From the NCBI GenBank assembly GCA_029891385.1, contig CM057228.1:83068964-83132963 (forward strand): 64,000 nt of DNA, in the 5' to 3' direction. The notes beneath the pieces were generated by a model. It had not been told where the DNA came from, did no database searches, and saw nothing but the letters and a program-made list of their open reading frames with translations. Shown piece after piece: positions 11,190-23,639 of this stretch. The stretch's first letter is position 1. The number at the start of each line of letters is the position of its first letter. A program made the position numbers and the translations under genes. Origin of the DNA: Erythroxylum novogranatense (lineage: Eukaryota; Streptophyta; Magnoliopsida; Malpighiales; Erythroxylaceae).

Positions 11190-13000
11190 TGTTAGAGTAG
11201 TGCCCTAAAGGCAATCCCCTTTAGCGCTTTTTGTTCATAGTCATGTGCAGACTTTATGAATAAATAAAGAAAGACATGTTTCATTTATTTGATGTTCTTT
11301 ATGAATTGATATTGATCTTTAATCAAATTAATGAAGTCCATGATATATGACATAGCATGAAGGAAATTATGATGTGATCATAATCCTGAGATTCCTATCA
11401 TGTGCAATTATGTCGGTATCTAAATTCTCCTAGTCATAGGATTAATGAGGTGGACATCATTAATCCGGACGGACTAACATATGTCATACTCCTTGATTGG
11501 ATCAGCGGTGGATCTCGAAGCTGTAAATATGAGATATTTAGAGTTGACATATGGATGCTTACTAGTGGTAGTAAGTTCATTGGATGACTGCCATGAGATC
11601 ATCACATGGATTTAATGTCACCGATAATCTCATCATAGCAATGGTGCAAGTATCCTTAGACTTGAGGTATTGAGGATATCTTGAATCTTGATCACGTACT
11701 TTGACTCCATTCCTTGTGGCCTTCGGAGGTTACTCATAGGGTGGTGCTTGGAGTGCAGTTTGAGGTATTTGAAGGTAATTGAGTAGCCAATAAAGGATTC
11801 ATCATACGTGAGAACGAGAAGAGATACCACAACCTCTTATCGGGATCATTACTTTAAGTCTACGGCGAGCATGACTATGTCATGAAGAGTGTCTTCGTGG
11901 ACATATAAAGTAATGAGTCCTCGACAGAGGCGATTTCACTGGGCTAGACTTAGTCTAGTAAGAGTTGACATATTAGCCATACTCATAACCAAGTGGGGTA
12001 TAGGATGATGAAAGGACGAATTGCAAGAATTGTACATGGAAGGGTTAAGTGATACGGTTCGTGATGAATTCATCAAACCGATTACTTTCGGTCAATTGGG
12101 GGTCATGATGTGTTGCTAGATACCGCTCATGACTTGCTCAGATTAATTGTTAATCTAAGTGGCCAACATAACCGGAAACATAAAGGGTCACACGCATAAA
12201 AGTGACTCAGAGAATCTGTAAAATAGTAATTAGACAGAGTTCCAATTATGGAGAGCATTAGGATTAAATGGATCCCGATGAGATTGGGATATGTCGATGA
12301 GATCGCGACATCAATATTGCTAAGAAAGATTTAGGAGCATGTTTGACCAGCACAGGGGCCGATAGGCAGTAGGACCGACCCCAGTTGGACTGGACCTTAG
12401 CAAATATATTCTAATTAATTAATTAAGTAATTAATTAATTAATTATTATATATATATGTACATGGGCGTTGGAAAGGAGAAGAGATAAAGCCATTGAAAA
12501 GTCAAAGTTTGTTTATTTAATTAGTTAAATAAATGAATGGTAATGAAGCTTCACATGGCATCATCTCATGCTTAGTCTTTTAAAAGTTAAAAGACTTATA
12601 TACATGTAAAAAAGATGATGGTTCGTAGGTTTTAGAAAGGAACAGAAGATGAAAGCTTAATAGTTAAGCTTTGCTTTAAAAGGTTCATTTTCTTCTTCTC
12701 CTTAAGCAACCATCGACTTCTCCTTCTCCAAGCATAAGGTTTCAACGTTTTCTCAAGCTCTCCAGGACAGAGGTAGGGTCTAGCAGCTCTTATTCTGTTC
12801 TAGCTATTCCCGGATCAAAGATGTTTGATTCGGTTAGGTTTTCTGATCTCTGCGTGGATACCTTTAGAGATAGTCTCTATTGGCTATTCAGGTTTGAGTT
12901 TTCATACCGACACCGGGATCCTGGGTTTGGGAAGGTTCGGGAATAAAATTTTTTGTTTCCGCTGCTGGAACATGTGATGTTCCTCCGGGATTTTCCTACA
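11190..13000 (+). repeat. A1 5' LTR (1,811 bp)
   Basis: TG at 11190, CA at 13000, followed by the primer site. It contains an AT-rich TTAATTAA/TATATA tract at about 12411-12460. A weak TATA-like TTATATAC lies at about 12597-12604, upstream of a purine-rich stretch and the CTTCTTCTCC tract that probably belong to the transcribed leader. Confidence 0.94.
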
Positions 13001-13001
13001 G

Positions 13002-13014
13002 TGGTATCAGGCGT
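13002..13014 (+). other. Primer binding site, A1 (tRNA-iMet, degraded)
   Basis: TGGTATCAGGCGT matches the initiator-Met primer site TGGTATCAGAGCG with two bases lost. It lies one base after the LTR terminus. Copy C keeps the undamaged form at 44536-44548. Confidence 0.85.
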
Positions 13015-14119
13015 GCGGTGTAGTGTATGAAGCTTTAACTGAAGCTAGATCATAAACCCTAATTGCTTGTGATGTTGTAGCATGCATTCTGTTCAGATTT
13101 CGAATTGCTATAGAGATAAGGTTTTCGAAATTTTTCTGCCCAGGAATGTTTATAACATGTTAGAGAATATGTCTATGAATTTTCAGAATTTATCGATTTG
13201 ATTAGATAAAGTTTTGCTAATTATTTCCCTAAGCTTACAGATGCTGTTTTTGAAACGATTCTGTGAACAGACAGTAGTATAAAATCAATAATAAATTCTA
13301 GAAAAATCTTTTTCTGGATTTTCCTTCACCTACATGTCTCTACGATGTTGGTGAATGTCTGTGAGCATGGAAATTGGATTTCAAGGTGATTGGATATTTA
13401 TTTTCGATTTTATTCTATGCTGTTGGGAATTGCTGTGTTGATGAACACAGAATTTTAATCGGTTTTGTTATTTTGGTTGACTGAGTTTTTGATGGCCTGA
13501 AATCCTGAAAAAATTCAGGTAGCATGTTCTGAACATGTAGTAACCTATATAATTTTCTCAGAATTTATTGAAATTGTTTCATTGATCATTTCAAGCAATG
13601 TACAGAACTGAACAGTTTTGGTGAAAATTGTTGAGACTGTTTTGCTTGGCTTGATTGAGTTTGCTTTTTCAATTCCAATGCCTTGCAGCATTTTTAATGT
13701 GATTAAAAATGTGTTATCTTGATGTAGTATGATTTCCAAATTGAATTGCTTGAATTTTCTTTTCCAAGAATTTTTGAATGCCGAATTGGTCACATTTGTG
13801 TCTCGTTAGTACATTTCATTTTCTTGCTTGTTTTGGCCGTCACAATTTTTGTGAAAAGTGCCGGAGTAGTTTTGAGTGTATACACTAGCTTGAGATGCTT
13901 AGGGTTAGAATTTGGGTGTTCTTAAATTGTTTGGATATTTATGAGTTTTGACTCATTTAAGCTTTTCATGTATGGTTTGACCATATAAGGCATTCATGGA
14001 TCAATGAAGTGTTCATTGATACATCAATTCTGAATATTACCTTAGGTATGATGGTGTTGAGAATTGGAATTGCATGGATTGAGGAATTAGCCGATTAGAT
14101 ATAATAGCAATTCTTGTTG

Positions 14120-14310
14120 GATAAGTCGACTTGTATTGTACATAAGTCGACTTGTTCAAAGTTTTTGAATAAGTCGACTTATATCAGACAAGTCGACTTG
14201 TGCGTGAAGCGAGGAGCATAAGTCGACTTATATCGAGACAAGTCGACTTGTGTGTGAAGCGAAGCATAAGGTGACTTGCATTTGATGAAAGTCGACTTGT
14301 GACATGCTCG
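14120..14310 (+). repeat. Leader array of AAGTCGACTT palindromes (A1)
   Basis: Eight copies of the 10-bp palindrome AAGTCGACTT, or one-base variants such as AAGGTGACTT, occur in about 190 bp. They are usually flanked by AT or AC on one side and GT or AT on the other. They lie in the untranslated leader between primer site and gag. The same array occurs in copy C (43205-43430) and, uniquely there, in its U3. Confidence 0.85.
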
Positions 14311-14499
14311 AGTTGGATGACGGATGATGGATGATTATAAGGATTGATTCAATTTGATTGATGAAACCTAAATCATGCCATATAGTCCTAGTGACTATGA
14401 TCCTTGACTTGGAGTCTAGAGTTTCTAAATCCTCCTCGGTATATGAAAACTAACGCCTTCCATTAATATGGTAAGAACCAGAGTTCTTATAGGGATGGG

Positions 14500-14882
14500 T
14501 TGTTGGGTAAACCCAAGCTCACTCTATCTGGATATGTTGAACCATGAAAATATGATTTTCGATTAATGGGTTGGTTTTCCTTTGGGCGTTAGTTTGTTGA
14601 GTAAACTCAAGGTCAGCGTGGACAAAGCGAAATTGGGTAGCATACATAAGATGTATGCGCATCAAAGAGTTGATACTGATGTAAGTGCATACATCAACAA
14701 GTTGATAGCGATCGATAGTTGTGTCTAAGATGTAATTGGTATATCGATACCTCCGAGACATAAGGTGACTTGTTGGGTAAACCCGAGGTCATTCTCGATA
14801 TCGGTTATCGATGATGCAATTGGTATGTTCGATACCTACCGATTGACCTAAGTTATGGCTTGTTGGGTAAACCCAAGGTCAT
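14500..14882 (+). repeat. Leader array of TTGGGTAAACCCAA hairpin motifs (A1)
   Basis: Four copies of TTGTTGGGTAAACCCAAGGT or a close variant occur at about 14500, 14593, 14770 and 14860. Each contains the inverted repeat TTGGGT-AA-ACCCAA; the second copy has the compensated change TTGAGT-AA-ACTCAA. All sit just before gag. The compensated change suggests the hairpin, not the exact sequence, is kept. Confidence 0.8.
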
Positions 14883-15095
14883 TCTTAGCAATATCGGATA
14901 TCAACCCACTAGGACATTATGTCACTTTGTTTCTTTGGATTAAGTAATGAGGGTTATGGATTCTATGAAACTAGTGGGAGCTTTGCATATCATTCAAGTC
15001 CTTATGATTATGCAGCTATTCCTATTCTAACATTCTTCCTCTCTATCCGTGTAGGTTATTTGAAAATATCGTCAAGTGTGAATCTTCGCTCACTT

Positions 15096-15850
15096 ATGGA
15101 TTCCAACAAGTTAAGCGGACGAATTTTCTTGGTGGTTAAGGAATCGAGAATAGTTCTCGAGATCTGAAAGTTTGGAATATATCTAGATTTTCCGCTTCGG
15201 ATGCACTTTCTTGTCGATGCTTGATGATGATCGAAGGCATATAGTAAACATCTAAGGGACGGTGACATGGCGACTTGCATTATGCTTGCGTCGATGTCAC
15301 TGAGTTCTGAAAGACGAGTCCATGGATGCTCACACTATAGTTTTCATCTTGGGAATTTGTTTGACGAGCAAGCCGGTCCGAAAGGTTCGAGACCTCGAGG
15401 CTTCTCTTCACTACCAAGATGGCTCGAGGGACATCTGGCATGCGATGCATACGAAGATGAATGGCTATATTGAGAGATTGGCCGTCTTAGGTTTTGCAAT
15501 GGATCATGAATTAAGTATAGACTTAATTCTGGTTGGATTTTCCGACGTTATGCACGTTAGTGTTAAACTATCGGATGAACCAAATATCCACTACAATACG
15601 AGTGATCAATCTGCTTTCGAGACAGTGAGCGGACTATCAAGAGTGATAGTAAGCAAGTGTTGGTGGTTGCTTCTTCATCTTTTGGGTCCAAGAAGAAAAG
15701 AACCCAAAGAAGAAGAAAGAAAAGAAACCAAAGGAGGCGCCATCAAGAAGAAGACCAAAGAAGCGCCCAAAAGGAACTTGCTTCCATTGCGGTAAAGATG
15801 GCCATTGGGCGCAATTGCAAAGTCTATCTGGAGTCATTGAAGCGAAGAAG
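15096..15850 (+). pseudogene. gag: A1 gag pseudogene
   Basis: ATG at 15096 starts MDSNKLSG, the usual start of plant Copia gag (substrate-like NKLSG/NFLDW). Downstream blocks in changing frames include ATCIMLASMS, MDAHTIVF, DEQA and SRLLFTTKM-like residues. A lysine-rich linker (about 15690-15770) leads to the zinc knuckle CFHCGKDGHW (about 15785-15815), where a small deletion breaks the frame before the last Cys. Several frameshifts are present; no intact protein. Neighbouring leader and pol place it firmly. Confidence 0.8.
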
Positions 15851-15859
15851 GCATCGGAT

Positions 15860-17290
15860 GCCTCGACTACTTCAGGTTTGTATGTCATTGAAGTTAATCA
15901 TTCTTGATCACAACATCTGGGTATTTGATCTTGGTTGTGGCTCACATATGTAATGATATCACGGGGCCTCGGGACGATGGCAACTCATGAAGGAGAAGTA
16001 GAACCTACGTGTTGGAAATGGAGCAAGAGTTCTTTGCATTAGCCGTAGGAACCTATGTTTTGTCTCTCCCTCTTGGGCTTGTCTTTGGAATTGGATGATT
16101 GTTATTTTGTACCCGTTTGACAAAGAATATATTATACATTTCTTATGCGAATAAATTTGGATTCCATATGAATTTTAGTAGCAATGGTTGTTCTATCAAT
16201 TCTAATGGAATGCTTTATGGAACTGGTACATTGTGCAATGGTATTTACATATTAGATATGTCTAATCAATTTTAAATGTCAATGACACCAAGCGGCATAA
16301 AGAGATAATCTAAAGTCAACTTACTTATGGCATTGTCGACGGCCATATAAATGAGGCAGCGATCGCTAAGCTCCACAAGAGTGGCGGTTTAGGGTCATTT
16401 GATTATGAATCATATGACACATGCGAATCTTGTTTATTAGGTAGGATGACTAAGTTACCCTTGAGGAAAGGGTGAGCGGCGATTGGAGTATTAGACCTAA
16501 TACATTCGGATGTATGCGGTCGATGTCCATCCATGCTAGAAGTGGTTGTCGTTACTTCATTACCTTTATCGATGATTATTCACGATATGGGTACTTGTAT
16601 CGATGAGATACAAATCTGAAGCATTTGAAAAGTTCAAACAATTGAAATGAAGTAGAAAACCACTTGGTAAAAGTATCAAGGCATTACGATCGATCGTGGT
16701 GGAGAATACTTAGACCAACAGTTTGAGGATTATCTCGGAGATAATGGCATTTTATCTCGATGGACTCCTCCTTACACGCACACAGACAACGGTGTGGTGA
16801 AAGGAGAAATCGAACCTTGTTGGACATGATACGATCAATGATGGGTTTATGCAAAGTTACCAAAATCGTTTTGGGGTATCGCTAGAGGCAATTTGTTTAC
16901 TTGCTAAGCGAGTTCCCTCTAAGATAGTTGATGTTACTCCATATGAGATGTGGACTAATAGAAAACCTTATCTTTCTCATTTGAAAGTATGGGGTTGTCA
17001 CGCTTCGTGAAGCGGATTGATCGAGATAAGCTTGAAGCAAAGTCGACAAGTGTTTGTTTGTAGGATATCCTAAGGAGACCATGGGATATCAATTCTACCT
17101 CTTTGAGGAACAAAGGTGTTTGTTTGAAGCATGCTGTCTTTAGAGAAAGAGTTTCTTCTGCAAGAAGGCGGTGGGAACAAAGTCGAACTTGAAGAAGTTC
17201 AAGATGCTCAAACAAGCTGGATCAATTGCTGAACACAGGTGTCACTCATTCGGATGAAAGTGATTCAACCTTACATTGCACACGAAGTTA
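15860..17290 (+). pseudogene. A1 protease, pre-integrase and integrase pseudogene
   Basis: Protease is badly decayed (about 15900-16260; the stretch IWVFDLGCGSHM at 15917-15953 matches the DSGCSHHM-type active site with changes). The pre-integrase zinc finger is recognisable at about 16310-16450: WHCR, GHINEAAIAKLHKSG, CESCLLG. The integrase core follows with LIHSDVCG (first Asp), RYFITFIDDYSRYGYLY (second Asp, about 16550-16600), a GGEYL region and a damaged TPPYT..NGV site. The C-terminal section (FLVGYPKET-like, about 17055-17100) is present. Many frameshifts and stops. Confidence 0.75.
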
Positions 17291-17394
17291 AATAGGTCAA
17301 GTAGGATGCGCATTGTTCGAGAGATACGGTTTCTCGTAAGTGAGCAGAATGACGTATTGCTCATAGAAGATGATGAGCTTGCTACCTATGAAGA

Positions 17395-18890
17395 GGTTAC
17401 GAAAAGTTGAGTCGAAAAATGGCTTTGTGCCATGAAAGCGAAATGGATTCCATGTACATAAACCAAGTATGGACTTTGGTTGATGCACTGAAGGATAAAA
17501 CCTATAGGGTGCAAATGGGTTTTCAAGAAGAAAACCGACATGGATGGTAATGTGATTACCTACAAAGCAAGGCTTGTGGCGAAAGGATTTCGTCAAAGAC
17601 AAGGAGTTGACTATGGCGAGACCTTGACCAGTAGCAATGCTTAAATCCATTCGGATACTCCTAGCCATTGCCGCTCATTATGATTATGAGATATGACAAA
17701 TGGATGTGAAGACAGCTTTCCTTAACGGAAATCTGGCCGAGGATGTGTACATGACACAACCAGAGGGCTTCACTTCCAGTGATGGCGAAAAGGTATGCAA
17801 GCTTCAGAAATCCATCTATGGATTGAAGCAAGCATTCAGGAGTTGGAACATCCGTTTTGATGAGTCAATCAAAGAATTTGGTTTTTCTCAAAATCCGGAT
17901 GAGTATTGTGTGTACAAAAAGGTTAATGGGAATGCAATCGTTTTCCTTGTGTTGTATGTAGATGACATACTGTTACTCGGAAGCGATGTCTCAATCCGCA
18001 ATCGTTAAAATTTGGTTGTCGAGGAATTTGCGATGAAAGACCTTGGTGAAGCAACTTATATCCTTGGGATAAAGATTTATAGAGATAGATCGAAGAAGTT
18101 GCTTGGTCTTTCACAATCATCGTACATAGACAAGATGCTAAAGAAGTATAGCATGGAGCAATCCAAGAGAGGGTTTCTTCCATCACTCATGGGATAACAC
18201 TCTCGAAATCTATGTGTCCTAAGACACAAGATGAGAGGATGCGCATGGATCGAGATCCGTATGCATCTGCGATAGGATCGATCATGTATGCTATGTTATG
18301 TACGAGGCCCGATGTATCGTATGCTCTAAGTATTCTGGCGGATACCAATCGGATCTTGGTGAGGGTCCTTTGGGTGGTGTCGAGAATATTCTCAAGTACT
18401 TGCGAAGGACTAAGGATGTTTTCTTGATATATGGAGATGGAAATCTCAAGTGGCGAACATCTGGATGCGGTTTCCAATCGACAAGGATGACTCGGATCGG
18501 TCGGTTATGTTTTCACGCTAAGCGGCGGAGCGATCGGTTGGAAGAGTTCCAAACAAGAGACTACTGCTGATTGACGATCGAGGTAGAGTACATTCTTTGC
18601 ATCGAGGCGCAAAGGAAGGCTGTTTGGATCGAAGTTCATTTATGAACTTGGTGTGGTTCTAGTGTGATGGACCCATACAGTTGTATTGTGACAACAATGG
18701 GGCTATTGCTCAGGCAAAAGAACCGAGGTCTCACCAACGATCTAAACACGTACTCCGCAGATATCATCTGATTCGAGAGATCATTGCTAGAGGTGATGTC
18801 GCGATCGAGAGGATTCCTGAGAGCGAACATTCTTGATCCGTTGGCGAAGCCATTGTCACAGAAGAATTTTGATTCTCATGTACTCGCTTA
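17395..18890 (+). pseudogene. A1 reverse transcriptase and RNase H pseudogene
   Basis: RT: SMYINQVWTLV, GCKWVFKKKTDMDGN, ARLVAKGFRQRQGVDYGE. An open stretch at 17700-18008 begins MDVKTAFLNGNL and includes YGLKQAFRSWNIRFDE and YVDD at 17955-17966. The next open stretch, 18012-18197, has MKDLGEATYILGIKI. RNase H: DNNGAIAQAKEP, SKHVLRRYHLIRE and ILDPLAKPL (about 18690-18860). The frame is broken at 18008, 18197 and several later places. Family: Ty1/Copia, Tork/Angela-like by wording (inference). Confidence 0.85.
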
Positions 18891-18923
18891 TGGTATTAGA
18901 TACCAAGGCGATTGGCTTAAGGT

Positions 18924-18936
18924 CAAGTGGGAGATT
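18924..18936 (+). other. Polypurine tract, A1
   Basis: CAAGTGGGAGATT immediately before the 3' LTR start at 18937. Confidence 0.85.
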
Positions 18937-20745
18937 TGTTAGAGTAGTGCCCTAAAGGCAATCCCCTTTAGCGCTTTTTGTTCATAGTCATGTGCAGACT
19001 TTATGAATAAATAAAGAAAGGCATGTTTCATTTATTTGATGTTCTTTATGAATTGATATTGATCTTTAATCAAATTAATGAAGTCCATGATATATGACAT
19101 AGCATGAAGGAAATTATGATGTGATCATAATCACGAGATTCCTATCATGTGCAATTATGTCAAGTATCTAAATTCTCCTAGTCATAGGATTAATGAGGCT
19201 GGACATCATTAATCCGGACGGACTAACATATGTCATACTCCTTGATTGGATCAGCGGTGGATCTCGAAGCTGTAAATATGAGATATTTAGAGTTGACATA
19301 TGGATGCTTACTAGTGGTAGTAAGTTCATTGGATGACACGCCATCGGATCATCACATGGATTTAATGTCACCGATAATCTCATCATAGCAATGGTGCAGT
19401 ATCCTTAGACTTGAGGTACTCGAGGATATCTTGAATCTTGATCACATACTGACTCTATTCCTTGTGGCCTTCGGAGGTTACTCATAGGGTGGTGCTTGGA
19501 GTGCAGTTTGAGGTATTCGAAGGTAATTGAGTAGCCAATAAAGGATTCATCACTTCTGTGAGAACAGAAGAGATACACTGGCCTCTTGTCAGGATCATTA
19601 CTTTAAGTCTCTGGCCAGAGCATGACTATGTCATGAAGAGTGTCTTCATGGACATATAAAGTAATGAGTCCTCGAGCGAACCGATTTCACTTGGGCTAGA
19701 CTTAGTCTAGTAAGAGTTGACATATTAGCCATACTCATAACCAAGTGGGGTATAGGATGATGAAAGGACGAATTGCACGAATTGTATACATGGAAGGGTT
19801 CGTGATCGGTTCGTGATGAATTCATCAAACCGATTACTTTCCGGTCAATTGGGGTCATGATGTGTTGCTAGATACCGCTCATGACTTGCTCAGATTAATT
19901 GTTAATCTAAGTGGCCAACATAGGAAACCTAAAGGGTCACACGATAAGAGTGACTCGAGAGAATCAGTAAAATAGTAATTGGACGAGTTCCAATTATGGA
20001 AACATTAGGATTAAATGGATCCCGATGAGATTGGGATATGTCCCGATGAGATCGCGACATCAATATTGCTAAGAAAGGTTTACGGAGTGTTTTAAAGATT
20101 TGGGGCCCATTGAGGCGGTAGGACCGACCCAGTTGGATGGACCTTAGCAAATATATTCTAATTAATTAATTAAGTAATTAATTAATTAATTATTATATAT
20201 ATATATGTACATATGCGTTGGAAAGGAGAAGAGATAAAGCCATTGAAAAGTCAAAGTTTGTTTATTTAATTAGTTAAATAAATGAATGGTAATGAAGCTT
20301 CCACATGGCATCATCTCATGCTTAGTCTTTTAAAAGTTAAAAGACTTATATACATGTAAAAAAGATGATGGTTCGTAGGTTTTAGAAAGGACAGAAGATG
20401 AAAGCTTAATAGTTAAGCTTTGCTTTAAAGGTTCATTTTCTTCTTCTCCTTAAGCAACCATCGACTTCTCCTTCTCCAAGCATAAGGTTTCAACGTTTTC
20501 TCAAGCTCTCGGAGACGGAGGTAGGGTCTAGCGGCTCTTATTTCATTCTAGCTATTCCGGATCAAAGATGTTTGATTCGGTTAGGTTTTTCGATCTATCG
20601 TGGATACCTTTAGAGATAATCTCTATTGGCTATTCAGGTTTGAGTTTTCATACCGACACGGGATCTGGGTTTGGGAAGGTCCAGGAATAAAAATTTTTGT
20701 TTCATTCTTTGGAACATGTGATGTTCCTCCCGGGATTTTCCTACA
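18937..20745 (+). repeat. A1 3' LTR (1,809 bp)
   Basis: Starts TGTTAGAGTAGTGCCC like the 5' LTR and ends CTACA, followed by the ATTTT target duplication. Almost the same length as the 5' LTR. Most differences are 1-5 base indels at CCG, CTG and CGAG-type spots. Confidence 0.94.
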
Positions 20746-21870
20746 ATTTTAACATATATCACTACATTATCATCCTCACACCTTTTTCCTAACTATTGGT
20801 CTTTAATTAAAAGCAAGCTCTGTTAATCTCGATTTTTCTTTAGGTCATAGTTATTTAAAACAAGCTCTTTAATTAACCCTAACCATGGGGAAAACTAGAA
20901 CAAGCTCTCTAAGTTTATCCAGATAATTATATTACAAGTGAGAAAAACATACCAATATAAGAAATAATCACACAAGCTTGGATTATTTAACTTATGCTAC
21001 ATTATCCCTAAGGAATCAACACTGTTAATTGCCATATAGGACCTTTAACACAATTATTACGTATCACATTTAGGTTTTAGCAATGGATTTTCATGAAAAC
21101 GATTCAATAGAGCATCAAAAACATTCTTACACAATACCCAATCATTAATCTCAAGGTAACGTAAACAATCTGAAAAGAGGAAAAGAAAATGATACATAAT
21201 GAAACTATGCTTAATGTGCTCCTCGACGTCGATTACACCTCCGAATTGGTGTTGGGAAGTTAGCCTTCTATATTCTCCTTCAAGCTCTAAGCATAAGCCA
21301 TTATAGCCTTTTTTGGTGTTGAAAACTAGGAGAAAATGAAGAAAAATGAGGGTTTTTCACTTCTGTCCTGAGAGAGTTATTTTTGACCTCCACAAAACAT
21401 TCCCTTTTATAGTTAAAAACTAGGGTTAAATGGGACAGCTATCCCTTCTCACACCCGTGAATGATTTCTCATGGGTGCGAGAAGGGATTCACAGGAATGA
21501 GAAGGGACTCACGGGTGTGACAATATGAGAATATTCTTATAGAAATGAGAAGCATGGCATGGGTGTGAGAAGAGATCTGACGCCCATGCATACCAATGTG
21601 TGACCGTGAGATGCTTCTTGCTTTTTTCTTCACTTCACATTCTATCTTGTGTCTTCTTCTTTTAATCCTCTTCTTCTTCTTGCTCCATGTATCAATAGAG
21701 TATGGACATTGAGAAGATTCCTTCAATGAATATGCATAAAATTCACTTTAGCTCCTTCACTTTCGAAATCTACCTAAAATCAAATATGAGTTAAAGTGCG
21801 TATCCTAAGCATTTCTAAGGCTTTAATCACTAAGTGTAGTAGATCAAATGAATCAAAATTTAAGCACATA
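20746..21870. other. Unassigned sequence flanking A1, LTR-like
   Basis: No gene seen. The motif ACAAGCTCT recurs at about 20814, 20861 and 20902. At 21445-21600 a degenerate repeat of TCACGGGTGTGAGAAGGG is present in both orientations. Purine/pyrimidine-rich tracts at 21620-21700 resemble the transcription-start area of a minus-strand Gypsy LTR, but no ends were found. Confidence 0.3.
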
Positions 21871-23390
21871 TGTAATGCCCCAACATATACCCTGGAATTA
21901 TTATAGCATGTCTAGAGTGTATTAAGAAGTGAACATAACGAATTAAGTTCATCTAAGTATAGTAAGAGATATAATGGTATTTAATGTAAAAAACAAGGAT
22001 AAATGGATAATTTGTTTGCTTCGACATGGGCATACATACTTAGACATGAAATATGTATGGAAATTTATGATATATTTACTTGGATTTATGAATGTGATGT
22101 GAGGGGAATTGATAAAAGAAGTATTCCATAAGTAAAAGAGGATGTTTTTGGTTAAATTGGATGCATTTTTTGTTGCTCTTGAATGATAAGACCGAAGTTA
22201 GTTGATTTGGGATGTGTATCTCGCTATTTGGATAGGTTCCACTAAAAATATTTCTATAATTTGGCCATATCTTAGTTTGTAGATCTCCAAATTTGATAAT
22301 TTTAATTGCATATTAAACTAGAGATATAGGTCTAAAACTTTCATAAAGGAATTGAAATCTAATTATGCCTCTAAGAGTTTTGAGTTCTGTTTAGAAGTTG
22401 AGTTTTGGATACTATCCTTGTTTTCGAACAACCTGTAGTTTTTGAGATATAACTCCCGATATAATTAACCAAATTGGATGAAATTTATGCCATTAGAAAC
22501 TTAAGACATAGCAGAATTAAATAAATTTATAAGATTATAGGCTAATATGGGAATTAAAGGAAGAAAAAGGACTAATATGCAATTTTCCTTAAGTCAACTC
22601 ATGGACTAATAAGATTAAAGCATGTGTGTCCAATGTAATTGTAACACATGGTCCAATAGAATTATAACACATGGTCCAATAGAATTTTAACATATGGTCT
22701 AATATAATTTTAACACATGTCCAATAAAATTGTAACAGTGGTCTAATGGGATTGTAACACATGGTCCAATAGGATTGTGACATATGGTCTAATGGGATTA
22801 AAACAAGTATCTAAGACTAGAAAATATATGAAAAGGCATATGGAAAGGCAAGATGGACGACACTTTTATGACTTAACTTCATATTTTTATCCTCTCCATT
22901 TCACCTTCTTCATCCCATCATTTTTCACTTGGTGATTTAAGCAAAGTCAAAGAGGAAGGGAAGGAAAATCATGAGAAGAACTACTTTGTCAATTTTAAAA
23001 TTTGAGACTCCACTTAGTTAATTTTTGTATTTGTGTAAATTTGAACATGTAAAAAGATTCATTTGGATGTGGAATAGTTGCTAGGATGATGCTTTGGTGC
23101 TATTTTGGTGTTATCTTGCATAGAATTGGTTGAATACGATAACAGATCATCATATAGTGGAATTATATCTAGGGTTTGTTGAACCAATCACATTGTTTTG
23201 GTCATAAATTAGTCTATAGATTTCTAAATTTGGTGATTTCAGTTGCATATGAAACTAAGACAGAAATAGAAATCTCTAAGAGATACTTTAACTTAATTAT
23301 GGCTTTATGACATTGAAAATTGGGATAGAAAATACCATATTCTTGGATGCATCTATCGCTATGTGTTGTACCTCTGAGTCACTTGTAATA
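21871..23390 (+). repeat. Degenerate Gypsy (Del/Tekay-like) LTR sequence, plus strand
   Basis: The start TGTAATGCCCCAACATA (from 21871) has the form of plant Gypsy LTR starts. The body has the style of such LTRs (pairs of similar stretches around TTTGTAGATCTCCAAATTTG at about 22275 and TAGATTTCTAAATTTGGTG at about 23217). No clear CA end, primer site or target duplication is visible. Contains the minisatellite at 22598-22804. No gene. Confidence 0.4.
22598..22804 (+). repeat. Minisatellite, about nine 23-bp units
   Basis: Consensus ACATGGTCCAATAGAATTGTA plus AC, repeated head to tail with one or two changes per unit (GGTCC or GGTCT; ATAGAATT, ATGGGATT or ATAAAATT). Unit length is 22-24 bp. 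Confidence 0.85.
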
Positions 23391-23639
23391 GTTAAACTTA
23401 CCTCTATACTTTTCCCTTTTCCAAGAGTATCTAAAGGTGTCTCCATTGTATCATTGATTCCTTACTTCAAATAACTTGAACATACTCTCCAGACCTTTCC
23501 AGGCTCTTAGGAGTGTTCAAGTTATCCTCAGCTACCATCTTAATTCCCCCCTTATGTAGTGCTTCTTCTATCTTCTCTTTAGAGAGACTAAGGAGGCTTC
23601 TTCTATCTTTTCTTTAAAGAGACTAAGGAACTTGATTCC

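Larger units (their letters stand above)
11190..20745 (+). mobile_element. Complete Copia family A retrotransposon (A1), coding region decayed
   Basis: Both LTRs start TGTTAGAGTAGTGCCC and end TTTTCCTACA. A 5-bp target duplication ATTTT flanks the element (11185-11189 and 20746-20750). Primer site, leader, gag, protease, integrase, RT, RNase H and purine tract are all present in Copia order. The total of 9,556 bp is long for Copia; about 2 kb is leader between primer site and gag. Gag-pol has many frameshifts. The LTRs differ mainly by small indels in C/G-rich patches. Confidence 0.95.

Noticed and set aside
13545..13793. 82-aa frame in the A1 leader with a counterpart in C (43810-44004)
   Set aside because: It lies antisense to the element in the untranslated leader and diverges freely, so no support for coding.
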